DNA of 54,081 bases from Alphaproteobacteria bacterium (lineage in GTDB: Bacteria > Pseudomonadota > Alphaproteobacteria > RF32 > CAG-239), in contig JAQWBS010000008.1 of the NCBI GenBank assembly GCA_028706255.1, forward strand, positions 1 to 54,081, given 5' to 3'. The first letter of the stretch is position 1; every line of letters starts with the position of its first letter. This document shows positions 47,201 to 54,081 of the stretch, in pieces. Below the pieces are notes generated by a model that was not told the origin of the DNA, did not search any database, and was given only the letters and a program-made list of their open reading frames with translations. The translations under genes and the position numbers were made by a program.

Positions 47201-48745
47201 ATGTTGCAAAAATTTAAATCCATCAGAGTAATTCTATCCATCGGCTTAATTCTTTCTGCAATTTTTGCCGGATATTGTATGTATTATAAAGTCACCCATT
47301 GGGGGTTTAGTTTTAAGCCAAGAGAAACGAAAAGGATTTGGAACATTGAGGCACACATCAACTTTATGCCAACCAATGAAAACATAAAAATCACGCTTGC
47401 CACCCCTGAAGATAGCAAGTTTTATAAAATTTTAGACGATAATGTCATTGCTCCAAAATATAAAGTTTCCCGTATCAAAAGCACTGAAAACAAAATCGTT
47501 TTACGTGCCCAACCACAAACAGAAGAACAAAATCTATATTATCGCATCTTATTGTTTGATAATGAAGCAGGCAAAGGCACTGTAAGAGCTTCTAAACCAA
47601 GAAAACCTGCTATACCAGAATATGATGAGACACAAATGGCGGTCGCAAAATCAATCCTTGCTCAGGCAGAAGCCCTTGAAACGGAAGCTGATCTTCCACA
47701 AAAAATTATTGAAATTTTTAATGAGAAACCAACCCCTGTTGCCGTCTCAACCCTTCTTCCTTTCAAAATTACGAAAGAAAATGTTGCAACAACAATTAAA
47801 AACCTGTTAGCAATCAAATCTGTGCCTTCAAGGCTCATCAAAGGGGTTAGACTAGAAGAAAACAAAAAATCTTTTTCACCAGATTTAATGATTGAAGCTT
47901 ATGTGGGTGGAAAATGGCGTCTTTATAACCTCAAAAATGCGGCAAAGGGAATGCCAGATGACTTCATCATCTTTCAACGTGGTGACAAAGGACTTTTAGA
48001 CATTGAAGGCGGTGAAAACTCTTCCATTCAATTTTCTGTGTTGCGTTCAACAACGTCTAATTTTGACTTAGCAAATCACCGTGCCAGACTGGATAAAACA
48101 AAATCTTGGTATGATAATTCTATTTATAATTTGCCAATTAACAATCAAAACATCATCAAATGGCTCAGTGTGTTTCCGCTCGCAATTCTTGTGATTGTTT
48201 TTATTCGTAACATTGTTGGCTTACAAACGATGGGAACGTTTACCCCAATGCTTATTGCCATGTCTTTAACGCAAACAGGCTTTGTTAATGGCATCACATC
48301 ATTTGCCATTATTATCTCTATTGGTATGTTGCTCAGAACTTTACTTTCAAGGCTAAACTTACTTCTTGTGCCAAGAATTTCATCGGTGGTCATCTTCGTT
48401 ATCATCATTATGCAGACCATGACAATTATTGGCTATCGCATGAATTTTGACATCGGGCTTTCAGCAGTCTTTTTCCCAATCATCATTATGGCATGGATTA
48501 TTGAAAGAGCCTCCATCACTTGGGAAGAAGATGGTGCTTTTAATGCTTCTCGAGAAATTTTCAACACGCTCCTAACCTCTGTCGTCACTTATTTCATCAT
48601 TCAAGATGAATATATCAAACATTTGATGTTTGCGTTCAATGAACTCAACCTTGTGATTTTGTTTATTGTGATGTTGCTTGGAACTTACACGGGCTATCGT
48701 CTGCTTGAACTTAAAAGATTTGCACCTTTGGTCAAAAGAGGATAA
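47201..48745 (+). CDS. Inactive transglutaminase-like/7TM membrane protein
   Basis: 514 residues. One N-terminal helix (about 10-27) is followed by a soluble region of about 300 residues and then about seven membrane helices from residue 325 to 505. This is the arrangement of the inactive-transglutaminase plus 7TM family (PF14400/PF14402). The soluble part carries FKITKENVATTIKNLLAIK and GGKWRLYNLKNAAKG, the degenerate transglutaminase part. It is likely to lie in the periplasm, facing the protease lipoprotein upstream. The ATG is 26 bp after that gene, and the ligase gene follows 5 bp after its stop. Confidence 0.85.
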   Translation: MLQKFKSIRVILSIGLILSAIFAGYCMYYKVTHWGFSFKPRETKRIWNIEAHINFMPTNENIKITLATPEDSKFYKILDDNVIAPKYKVSRIKSTENKIVLRAQPQTEEQNLYYRILLFDNEAGKGTVRASKPRKPAIPEYDETQMAVAKSILAQAEALETEADLPQKIIEIFNEKPTPVAVSTLLPFKITKENVATTIKNLLAIKSVPSRLIKGVRLEENKKSFSPDLMIEAYVGGKWRLYNLKNAAKGMPDDFIIFQRGDKGLLDIEGGENSSIQFSVLRSTTSNFDLANHRARLDKTKSWYDNSIYNLPINNQNIIKWLSVFPLAILVIVFIRNIVGLQTMGTFTPMLIAMSLTQTGFVNGITSFAIIISIGMLLRTLLSRLNLLLVPRISSVVIFVIIIMQTMTIIGYRMNFDIGLSAVFFPIIIMAWIIERASITWEEDGAFNASREIFNTLLTSVVTYFIIQDEYIKHLMFAFNELNLVILFIVMLLGTYTGYRLLELKRFAPLVKRG

Positions 48746-48750
48746 AGAAA

Positions 48751-49707
48751 ATGTTTAACAATTTGTTCAACTTCGCCTCTCCAAAAAAGCTCAAAGAAGC
48801 CGGCGTTTTGGGAATGAATGCTCGAAACTATAACTTCATCTCAAAGCTCAACAAGAGAAGTCTTTACCCGCTTGTGGACGACAAAGTCATCACCAAAGGG
48901 TTGGCAGATAAGCATCAAATTAATACGCCTAAAAAAATTGGTATCATTGAATTTCAACATGAAGTTAAAAATATTCTTCAAATCCTTGGAGACTATAAAG
49001 AATTTGTGATTAAGCCAGCACAAGGCAGTGGCGGAAAAGGCGTTTTGGTTATTAAAAACTATGATGGCGAAATTTTCACCACAGCTTCTGGCAGAATAAT
49101 CACTTACAATGAAGTTTATCAGCATATTTCCAACATCTTAAGCGGACTATATAGCTTGGGCGGAAAATATGACACAGCACTCATTGAAGAACTAGTTCAC
49201 TTCAGCGACATCTTCAAAGATTTCAGCTTTCAAGGCGTGCCAGATGTGAGAATTATCGTCTACAAGGGTTATCCTGCCCTAACCATGATGCGTTTGGCGA
49301 CTAAAGCTTCTGGTGGAAGAGCCAATCTTCACCAAGGGGCAGTTGGCGTTGGATTAGACATTCAAACAGGAGAAGCCCTAAATGCCGTGATGAGAAACGT
49401 GCCAATCACACATCATCCCGACACAAATGCTGAATTAAAAAATCTTGTTGTGCCTTTCTGGAGAGAACATCTGGAAATTGGAGCAAAAGCTTATGATATG
49501 ACAGGGCTGGGTTACATCGGCGCTGATATCGTGCTTGATAAAGAAAGAGGCCCAATGATGTTAGAGCTTAATGCTCGCCCTGGTCTTGCGATTCAAATTG
49601 CCAATGGCATTGGCTTGCAAAAGGTCTTGGAAAATATTGAAAAGAATTATCCTAAAAATTTAAATGCTCAAGAACGAGTAGATTTTGTTTTGAACCATAA
49701 AAAATAA
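48751..49707 (+). CDS. RimK-related ATP-grasp alpha-L-glutamate ligase
   Basis: 318 residues. The ATP-grasp fold is recognised by FVIKPAQGSGGKGVLVI (nucleotide loop), VPDVRIIVYKGYPALTMMRLA, and MMLELNARPGLAIQIANG near the C-terminus, which supplies metal-binding Glu and Asn. It should ligate an amino acid, probably Glu, to an unknown peptide or protein; the subfamily is the RimK-related E-ligase (TIGR02291). It is the cytoplasmic part of the trio with the protease and 7TM protein. The three genes are tightly spaced and probably co-transcribed. Confidence 0.88.
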   Translation: MFNNLFNFASPKKLKEAGVLGMNARNYNFISKLNKRSLYPLVDDKVITKGLADKHQINTPKKIGIIEFQHEVKNILQILGDYKEFVIKPAQGSGGKGVLVIKNYDGEIFTTASGRIITYNEVYQHISNILSGLYSLGGKYDTALIEELVHFSDIFKDFSFQGVPDVRIIVYKGYPALTMMRLATKASGGRANLHQGAVGVGLDIQTGEALNAVMRNVPITHHPDTNAELKNLVVPFWREHLEIGAKAYDMTGLGYIGADIVLDKERGPMMLELNARPGLAIQIANGIGLQKVLENIEKNYPKNLNAQERVDFVLNHKK

Positions 49708-49776
49708 ATCTCAAATGCTGGCAAAAGCCCCCGACACAAACTATATAGAAGATAGACATTGACGAAGGAGAAAAAA

Positions 49777-50394
49777 ATGACCAAAGAAGTTAAAAAAATT
49801 GCACCAAAAGAAGCACCAAAAAAATTAGCGGGTGGTAAAACAGGAAAATTAGCAAAAGCAGAGACCAAACAAATTGGTGTCAGCCAGAGCCGTGCAAAAA
49901 AAATCAAACATTCATACAAAGTGAAAGATGCTGAAAACGCACTCGTTTTGAAACTTAAAGATGGAGATGTCGTTATTGAAATGTTTGCAGATGTTGCACC
50001 AAAGCACGTTGCCAGAATTAAAGAACTGGTGAGAAGCAAGTTTTATAATGGCTTAAAATTCCACCGTGTGATTGAAGATTTTATGGCTCAAACAGGTTGC
50101 CCACAAGGCACAGGAACAGGCGGAAGCGGAAAAAAACTTGCAGCTGAATTTTCTAAGCTCTCTCACAAAAGAGGCACTGTTTCTATGGCAAGAGCAATGG
50201 ACCCTAACTCTGCAGATAGCCAATTCTTCATCTGCTTCACAGATTGCCCATGGTTAGACGGACAATATACCATTTGGGGTGAAGTCACTTCAGGCATTGA
50301 ATTTGTCGATATGATTACCAAGGGGACAGGAGCAAACGGAACAGTTTATTATCCTGATGAGATTATCAGTTTACAAGTCATTGCTGACCTCTAA
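49777..50394 (+). CDS. Cyclophilin-type peptidyl-prolyl cis-trans isomerase
   Basis: 205 residues. The catalytic Arg block is LKFHRVIEDFMAQTGCPQG, followed by ADSQFFICFTDCPWLDGQYTIWG, all standard for the bacterial PpiA/PpiB group. An N-terminal Lys/Ala-rich extension of about 50 residues (KKIAPKEAPKKLAGGKTG) precedes the core and is unusual; it might bind nucleic acid or ribosomes. There is no signal peptide, so it is cytoplasmic. ATG at 49777 has GAAGGAG 6 nt upstream; an in-frame TTG six codons earlier is less likely. A terminator shared with the next gene follows. Confidence 0.92.
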   Translation: MTKEVKKIAPKEAPKKLAGGKTGKLAKAETKQIGVSQSRAKKIKHSYKVKDAENALVLKLKDGDVVIEMFADVAPKHVARIKELVRSKFYNGLKFHRVIEDFMAQTGCPQGTGTGGSGKKLAAEFSKLSHKRGTVSMARAMDPNSADSQFFICFTDCPWLDGQYTIWGEVTSGIEFVDMITKGTGANGTVYYPDEIISLQVIADL

Positions 50395-50412
50395 AACTAA
50401 AATTTTGAAAAT

Positions 50413-50446
50413 AAAAAAACACCCTTAATTTTAGGGTGTTTTTTTA
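50413..50446. terminator. Bidirectional terminator
   Basis: AACACCCT, loop TAATTTT, AGGGTGTT, flanked by A and T runs. It serves the cyclophilin gene and the convergent thiol:disulfide interchange gene. Confidence 0.88.
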
Positions 50447-50450
50447 TTTC

Positions 50451-53153
50451 TTAATGAATATTTCTGATAATACGGCTCAGTTCTCTTTCAGACAAAACTT
50501 CTGGCAAAACCATACCATCTGGCACTTTCTTACTATAAACAATATAGAAAGGAAGTCCTTTGCGACCATATGCCTCCATAAAGCTTAAAATCTCCTCACT
50601 ATAATTCGTCCAGTCAACATTAATCACTTCAACATCATTCGCCTGAATAACATTCTTAAGACTGATATTTTTGAAAACCATCAATTCATTATATTTACAA
50701 GTCAAGCACCAATCTGCCTCAATACTCACAATAACAATTTTTCCTTCACGCACATAAGTGCCAATTTGTTCAAAATCAATCATCTGCTGTTTTTCTGCAT
50801 TTTTATTGAAATGTTTTTCAAAATGATAAATCCCATCAACAACTGAAATTGCAAAAACACTCAACAAAACAACACCAAAAATTTTAGAAAAACGCTTTCT
50901 CAGACGAGAACTTTCATCTTTATTTAAATGCTGTGCTGTGAGTTGTTCTTGTAAAACATAATAAAAATAGAAAACGCTAGCAAAAAGAATTAGATAAATT
51001 CCTAAACGGAACATTGCCCAAAATCCAACCTGTGCAGAATAAATTAACATAAGCCAAACAAGGGTAAGGAATAGCAAAAGAAGCATAATCCGATTAAGCT
51101 TATTCATCCACGCCCCTGGTTTTGGCATTAAATTAATGGTTAGATAGGGAAACGCAGCCAAAAACAAATAAGGCAAAGCCAACCCCAAAGAAACTGCCGT
51201 CAAAATAGCAAACATATCAAGATAGGACGCTGAAAAGGCGAACCCAATGGTTGTTGCCAAATATGGTCCTGTGCATGGGGTTGATAACAAAACCACCATA
51301 ACACCTGTCGCTAAAGGCAAAAAGCTCGCTTCATCTATGCTTGAACTTAAAAACTTCTGCGCCCAACTTGGCAAGGAAATTTGAAAAATGCCTAACACAT
51401 AAAGCATAAAGAGTAAAATCATAAACATCATAAAAATCAAAAACAGCGGATTTTGAAACTGAATCCCCCATCCCAAAGAATAACCTAAATATTTAAGCAA
51501 ACATAAAACAAGTGTCAAAACCAAAAAGCTCAACAAAATACCAACTGCTGTCATCAAGAAGCTTTTTCTGATTTTTGCTGGAACACGAGCCCCAAAAGAA
51601 GTCAAAGACATCATTTTAAGCGAAAGAACAGGAAAAACACATGGCATAAAATTAAGCAAAAAGCCACCCAAAATTGCTAAAAAGATTAAGCTAAGCGACA
51701 ATTTCAAATTAAGCACATCAAACAAAGAAACTTCAGATGCAATCTGCTTTGTGCGGATAAAATGTTCATCATTCACATTTGCAAAAACAACAAATTCTTT
51801 TCCTTTTAATTGCTCATTTTCATTTTCAGGAGAAAATCTCACCACAATTTTTCGACCATCAATTAAAATGCGAGGATTAGATAAGGCAATATTTTCTTCA
51901 TTTTCAACAAAAATATCAAAATGCTTCAACGCATAATCATTTTCCAAAACAGCTCGCAAAATTTCTTTTCCATCATCATCTTCTTCAACATTAAGGGAAA
52001 GTAATTTAAGTTTTTTATCTTCCACACTAGGCAACTGATGAAAAGTGTTTGTTACATAATTTGCAACAATGCTCGACCTGCCATCTTCAGCAATTAAATT
52101 TAAGGAAGGCGTCAACATTTTCTTTTGACATTCTATTTGCAAGTTACACAATGTGACAGCAACATTCGCTTTTAAATCTAAATTTTCTTCAGGATTTTTC
52201 ACATCCAAAACAAAGGGAAGCATAAACGACCCGCCATAAGCTTGAAGTTTCTTTCCACCAATTTCCAAAATTTTGGTGGCTGGATAATGAATTGATAGGT
52301 CTTCTAAATTTTCAGATTTCTCAAAATCAACCTTGAGAACAGAATTATTTTTTAAAGATGAGGCTAAAATAAAATAATTCGGTTTCACATAAAAAGCCAA
52401 ACCCATTTTGAGGTTTTTTTGATGATTAATTGAAGAACTTTCAGATAACAAACGTACGGAAACCCCATCTTGTTCAACCCATTCTCCCACGCCTTTTTCA
52501 GCCGTAAAAGGGCTATATTCACTGTCAAATGTGAAAAACTTTTTCCAATCAAGCTTTGAACTCATTTCAAAAAGTTGTTCAAGCTTATTCTTACTTTTCT
52601 TTTTCTCAATCTCTCGTAATCTTTTCGCTTCAATTGCCTTAACATCTCGAGGATTCGAAGAATATGAAATGACTTTTTTGAAGTCATAAACAACTGCAGC
52701 CATATTATCTGGAGCTTGGATATATTCCTCTTTATATCCCGTTTCATATTCATCATCATCAAGCACAAGCGTAGGTTCTTCAGGCACAAGAAAACGTTCT
52801 TTAACAATTTCATAATAACTCTTACCTTGTCGATAAAGGGTAACAGCCTTACGAACAAGCTTCTCTCTTTCATAAAGCTCAGCCTCTTTCATGTTCGGAT
52901 AAAACTTCTTTAAATCATCTCGCAAATCTTCTGTTTGCAAAGCCTCATCATCATAGTTCTTATCAAAATATTGCCCAATTTCAATCATTGTTTCAACTTC
53001 ATTTTTAAAGTCGAAAGGCTTTTCCTCTTCCTCATTTTCATCTAAATCAAGGATAACCTGTCCACTCTCCAAAAGTTTATCAGCCTTTTGGGCATAACCC
53101 AAAGAACTGTTTGAAAGTAAAAGCAATATCACTATATATATAAAATTCTTCAT
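50451..53153 (-). CDS. DsbD/ScsB-like thiol:disulfide interchange protein with an extra N-terminal domain
   Basis: 900 residues, much longer than E. coli DsbD (about 565). A signal peptide ends at GYA. An acidic, helix-rich region (about 25-200) that I do not recognise comes first. A periplasmic beta-sandwich domain with CNLQIEC follows (about 210-470). The transmembrane core (about 480-780) has the Cys pair FMPCVFPVLSLK and STPCTGPYL. The C-terminal thioredoxin-like domain has EADWCLTCKYNE. The set matches the ScsB/DsbD family, which carries electrons from cytoplasmic thioredoxin to periplasmic proteins. It is convergent with the cyclophilin gene. No other Scs or Dsb gene is nearby. Confidence 0.88.
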   Translation of the reverse strand: MKNFIYIVILLLLSNSSLGYAQKADKLLESGQVILDLDENEEEEKPFDFKNEVETMIEIGQYFDKNYDDEALQTEDLRDDLKKFYPNMKEAELYEREKLVRKAVTLYRQGKSYYEIVKERFLVPEEPTLVLDDDEYETGYKEEYIQAPDNMAAVVYDFKKVISYSSNPRDVKAIEAKRLREIEKKKSKNKLEQLFEMSSKLDWKKFFTFDSEYSPFTAEKGVGEWVEQDGVSVRLLSESSSINHQKNLKMGLAFYVKPNYFILASSLKNNSVLKVDFEKSENLEDLSIHYPATKILEIGGKKLQAYGGSFMLPFVLDVKNPEENLDLKANVAVTLCNLQIECQKKMLTPSLNLIAEDGRSSIVANYVTNTFHQLPSVEDKKLKLLSLNVEEDDDGKEILRAVLENDYALKHFDIFVENEENIALSNPRILIDGRKIVVRFSPENENEQLKGKEFVVFANVNDEHFIRTKQIASEVSLFDVLNLKLSLSLIFLAILGGFLLNFMPCVFPVLSLKMMSLTSFGARVPAKIRKSFLMTAVGILLSFLVLTLVLCLLKYLGYSLGWGIQFQNPLFLIFMMFMILLFMLYVLGIFQISLPSWAQKFLSSSIDEASFLPLATGVMVVLLSTPCTGPYLATTIGFAFSASYLDMFAILTAVSLGLALPYLFLAAFPYLTINLMPKPGAWMNKLNRIMLLLLFLTLVWLMLIYSAQVGFWAMFRLGIYLILFASVFYFYYVLQEQLTAQHLNKDESSRLRKRFSKIFGVVLLSVFAISVVDGIYHFEKHFNKNAEKQQMIDFEQIGTYVREGKIVIVSIEADWCLTCKYNELMVFKNISLKNVIQANDVEVINVDWTNYSEEILSFMEAYGRKGLPFYIVYSKKVPDGMVLPEVLSERELSRIIRNIH

Positions 53154-53232
53154 ATTATCCGGCTCTTATTATTTGTTTGATACTTCATAATTTAATACAT
53201 CATAAAAAAATTAACAAGTACAGGAAAATAAA

Positions 53233-53787
53233 TTGAAAAAATTTGCTGATAAATATTTAACGGGAAAATGTCTCATCTCCAATTCATATGTCGAAAATGA
53301 TATTTTTTCGAACTCGTTAGTTTATATCTGTTCGCATACGAAAGATGGTGCAATTGGCTTCATCATCAATAAAAAGCTTCCTGAACATTTAAGTAAGAGC
53401 TTTAATGAAGAAATGAATGCTCAAAACAGAATTAATATCTATCAAGGCGGACCGATTGAGGAAATTAAAGGATTTATTATCCACTCGACAGATTATTTAT
53501 CTTACGACACCATAGAAATTGATTCGCAAACGGCCATATCCTCATCAATGGACGTGCTCAGAGATATAACCATGGGAGAAGGTCCACAAAAAAGCTTGTT
53601 ATTAATGGGCTATACTAGTTGGCAGGCAGAACAATTGGAGAATGAAATTAGAAAAAACGATTGGTTAGTAATTGACTCAAGCCCAGAAATCATCTTCAAT
53701 CAAGACGACCGAATGAAGTGGCATGATGCCATCAAAACATTAGGGTTTGATATGAGCCAACTTTCTCCACTTTCAGGAACAGCCTAA
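53233..53787 (+). CDS. YqgE/AlgH family protein (UPF0301)
   Basis: 184 residues. The family blocks are visible: LTGKCLISNSYVENDIFSNS, then VYICSHTKDGAIGFIINK, GGPIEEIKGFIIHS and LLLMGYTSWQAEQLENEI. The function is unknown; in Pseudomonas AlgH affects transcription of alginate genes. There is no signal peptide. The start is TTG, with ACAGGAAA 6-8 nt upstream; no ATG lies near the conserved N-terminus. It is divergent from the DsbD-like gene, with about 80 bp between starts, and ends in its own terminator. Confidence 0.93.
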   Translation: MKKFADKYLTGKCLISNSYVENDIFSNSLVYICSHTKDGAIGFIINKKLPEHLSKSFNEEMNAQNRINIYQGGPIEEIKGFIIHSTDYLSYDTIEIDSQTAISSSMDVLRDITMGEGPQKSLLLMGYTSWQAEQLENEIRKNDWLVIDSSPEIIFNQDDRMKWHDAIKTLGFDMSQLSPLSGTA

Positions 53788-53824
53788 CAAATATTATTAT
53801 AAACACTCGATAATAACCCTCAAG

Positions 53825-53857
53825 AAACTCCTTCATTTCATTATGGAGGAGTTTTTT
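53825..53857 (+). terminator. Terminator of the YqgE gene
   Basis: AAACTCCT and AGGAGTTT arms around a 14-nt loop, followed by a T run. Confidence 0.85.
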
Positions 53858-53875
53858 ATAAATGTAGAACAGGAA

Positions 53876-53914
53876 GCAATATCTCTCCATTCGCTTTGCT
53901 CAGTCGAGATGACA
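53876..53914. repeat. Short interspersed intergenic repeat (ATCTCTCCATTCGCTTTGCT type)
   Basis: The block ATCTCTCCATTCGCTTTGCT-CAGTCGAGATGACA has a recognisable form: similar sequences occur between genes in very many unrelated bacteria. It is less AT-rich than the genes before it and lies where the sequence composition changes. Confidence 0.5.
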
Positions 53915-53954
53915 ATGTTTTATCTCCAGCCGACACGTCGTGCCACCGATACAT

Positions 53955-54081
53955 GGGATTGTTGTGGGAACCGGAGATTTATCGGAGCTGGCCCTGGGCT
54001 GGGCCACTTATAATGGGGACCATATGTCCATGTATGGGGTGAATGCCGGCATTCCCAAGACCCTGGTGCGCTATTTGGTGG
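53955..54081 (+). CDS. nadE: NAD synthetase (NadE) fragment, truncated both sides, probably foreign
   Basis: The frame reads [16 protein letters not shown], then [16 protein letters not shown], then [10 protein letters not shown], and runs off the right edge. It matches the synthetase domain of glutamine-dependent NAD synthetases of the long type found in clostridia and relatives. Upstream of Gly the frame has no start codon and the protein homology stops at once. The codons are GC-rich (CTG, GCC, GGC, GTG), unlike any other gene in the window. So this is either an assembly chimera or a recent insertion cut by the window edge; chimera is favoured. Confidence 0.8.

Overview
This window is a 54-kb piece of an AT-rich alphaproteobacterial chromosome, probably from a host- or gut-associated lineage. 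The main pointers are a CcrM-type methyltransferase with the C-terminal NGWTYWH block typical of alphaproteobacteria, an Ala at the GyrA position equivalent to E. coli Ser83, an rlmE next to Ppx/GppA genes, an AapJ-like binding protein, GatCAB, and large outer-membrane autotransporters. The exact lineage is inferred; no 16S rRNA gene is present. The window looks like an assembled contig: it opens inside a repeated autotransporter 3' end and closes with about 130 bp of much GC-richer sequence encoding part of a NadE of clostridial type, which is probably foreign or an assembly chimera.

Layout. 1-0.2 kb: tail of an autotransporter. 0.2-9.3 kb: a long minus-strand run with a GNAT acetyltransferase, pmbA/tldE-tldD-rlmE (overlapping genes), three consecutive Ppx/GppA-type phosphatases, ccrM and rnhB. 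9.3-18 kb: a second GNAT gene, then S41 protease-RNase R-exonuclease III on the minus strand, and dGTPase, SPOR-domain protein, M50 protease and nagZ on the plus strand. 18-19.6 kb: a PP2C-like phosphatase, a duplicated hairpin/Shine-Dalgarno/ATG cassette, tRNA-Ile2(CAU) and a 46-residue membrane protein with its own promoter and terminator. 19.6-24 kb: an unknown gene, cysS, mlaC-like, an orphan amino-acid-binding protein and a serine esterase.

24.3-36.8 kb is the surface region: a Cys-rich secreted protein, a beta-solenoid-like secreted protein, gyrA, a 5'-truncated autotransporter, ssb, a LivJ-like binding protein, a nucleoside-hydrolase-like protein and a full-length autotransporter of 1018 residues. 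Three of the surface-protein genes (ending at 127, 26096 and 30829) are followed by nearly the same CCTCTC-N4-GAGAGG terminator. 36.9-45.2 kb is housekeeping: sppA-gatC-gatA-gatB, fabI, a YihY/BrkB protein and recA. 45.3-53.8 kb holds an unknown exported protein, a conserved trio (retropepsin-like Zn_protease, inactive-transglutaminase/7TM protein, RimK-like ATP-grasp ligase), a cyclophilin, a ScsB/DsbD-like thiol reductant conduit with an unusual N-terminal extension, and a YqgE/AlgH protein.

The genes fall into a few themes: cell-envelope growth and surface display, RNA and protein turnover (RNase R, RlmE, TldD/E, S41, M50, SppA), nucleotide signalling (Ppx/GppA trio), and genome upkeep (CcrM, GyrA, SSB, RecA, RNase HII, Xth, dGTPase). 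There is no CRISPR array, no transposase and no recognisable prophage. The most interesting loci are the Ppx/GppA triplet, the ATP-grasp/7TM/protease trio, the surface-protein 3' modules and the hairpin cassette beside the tRNA.
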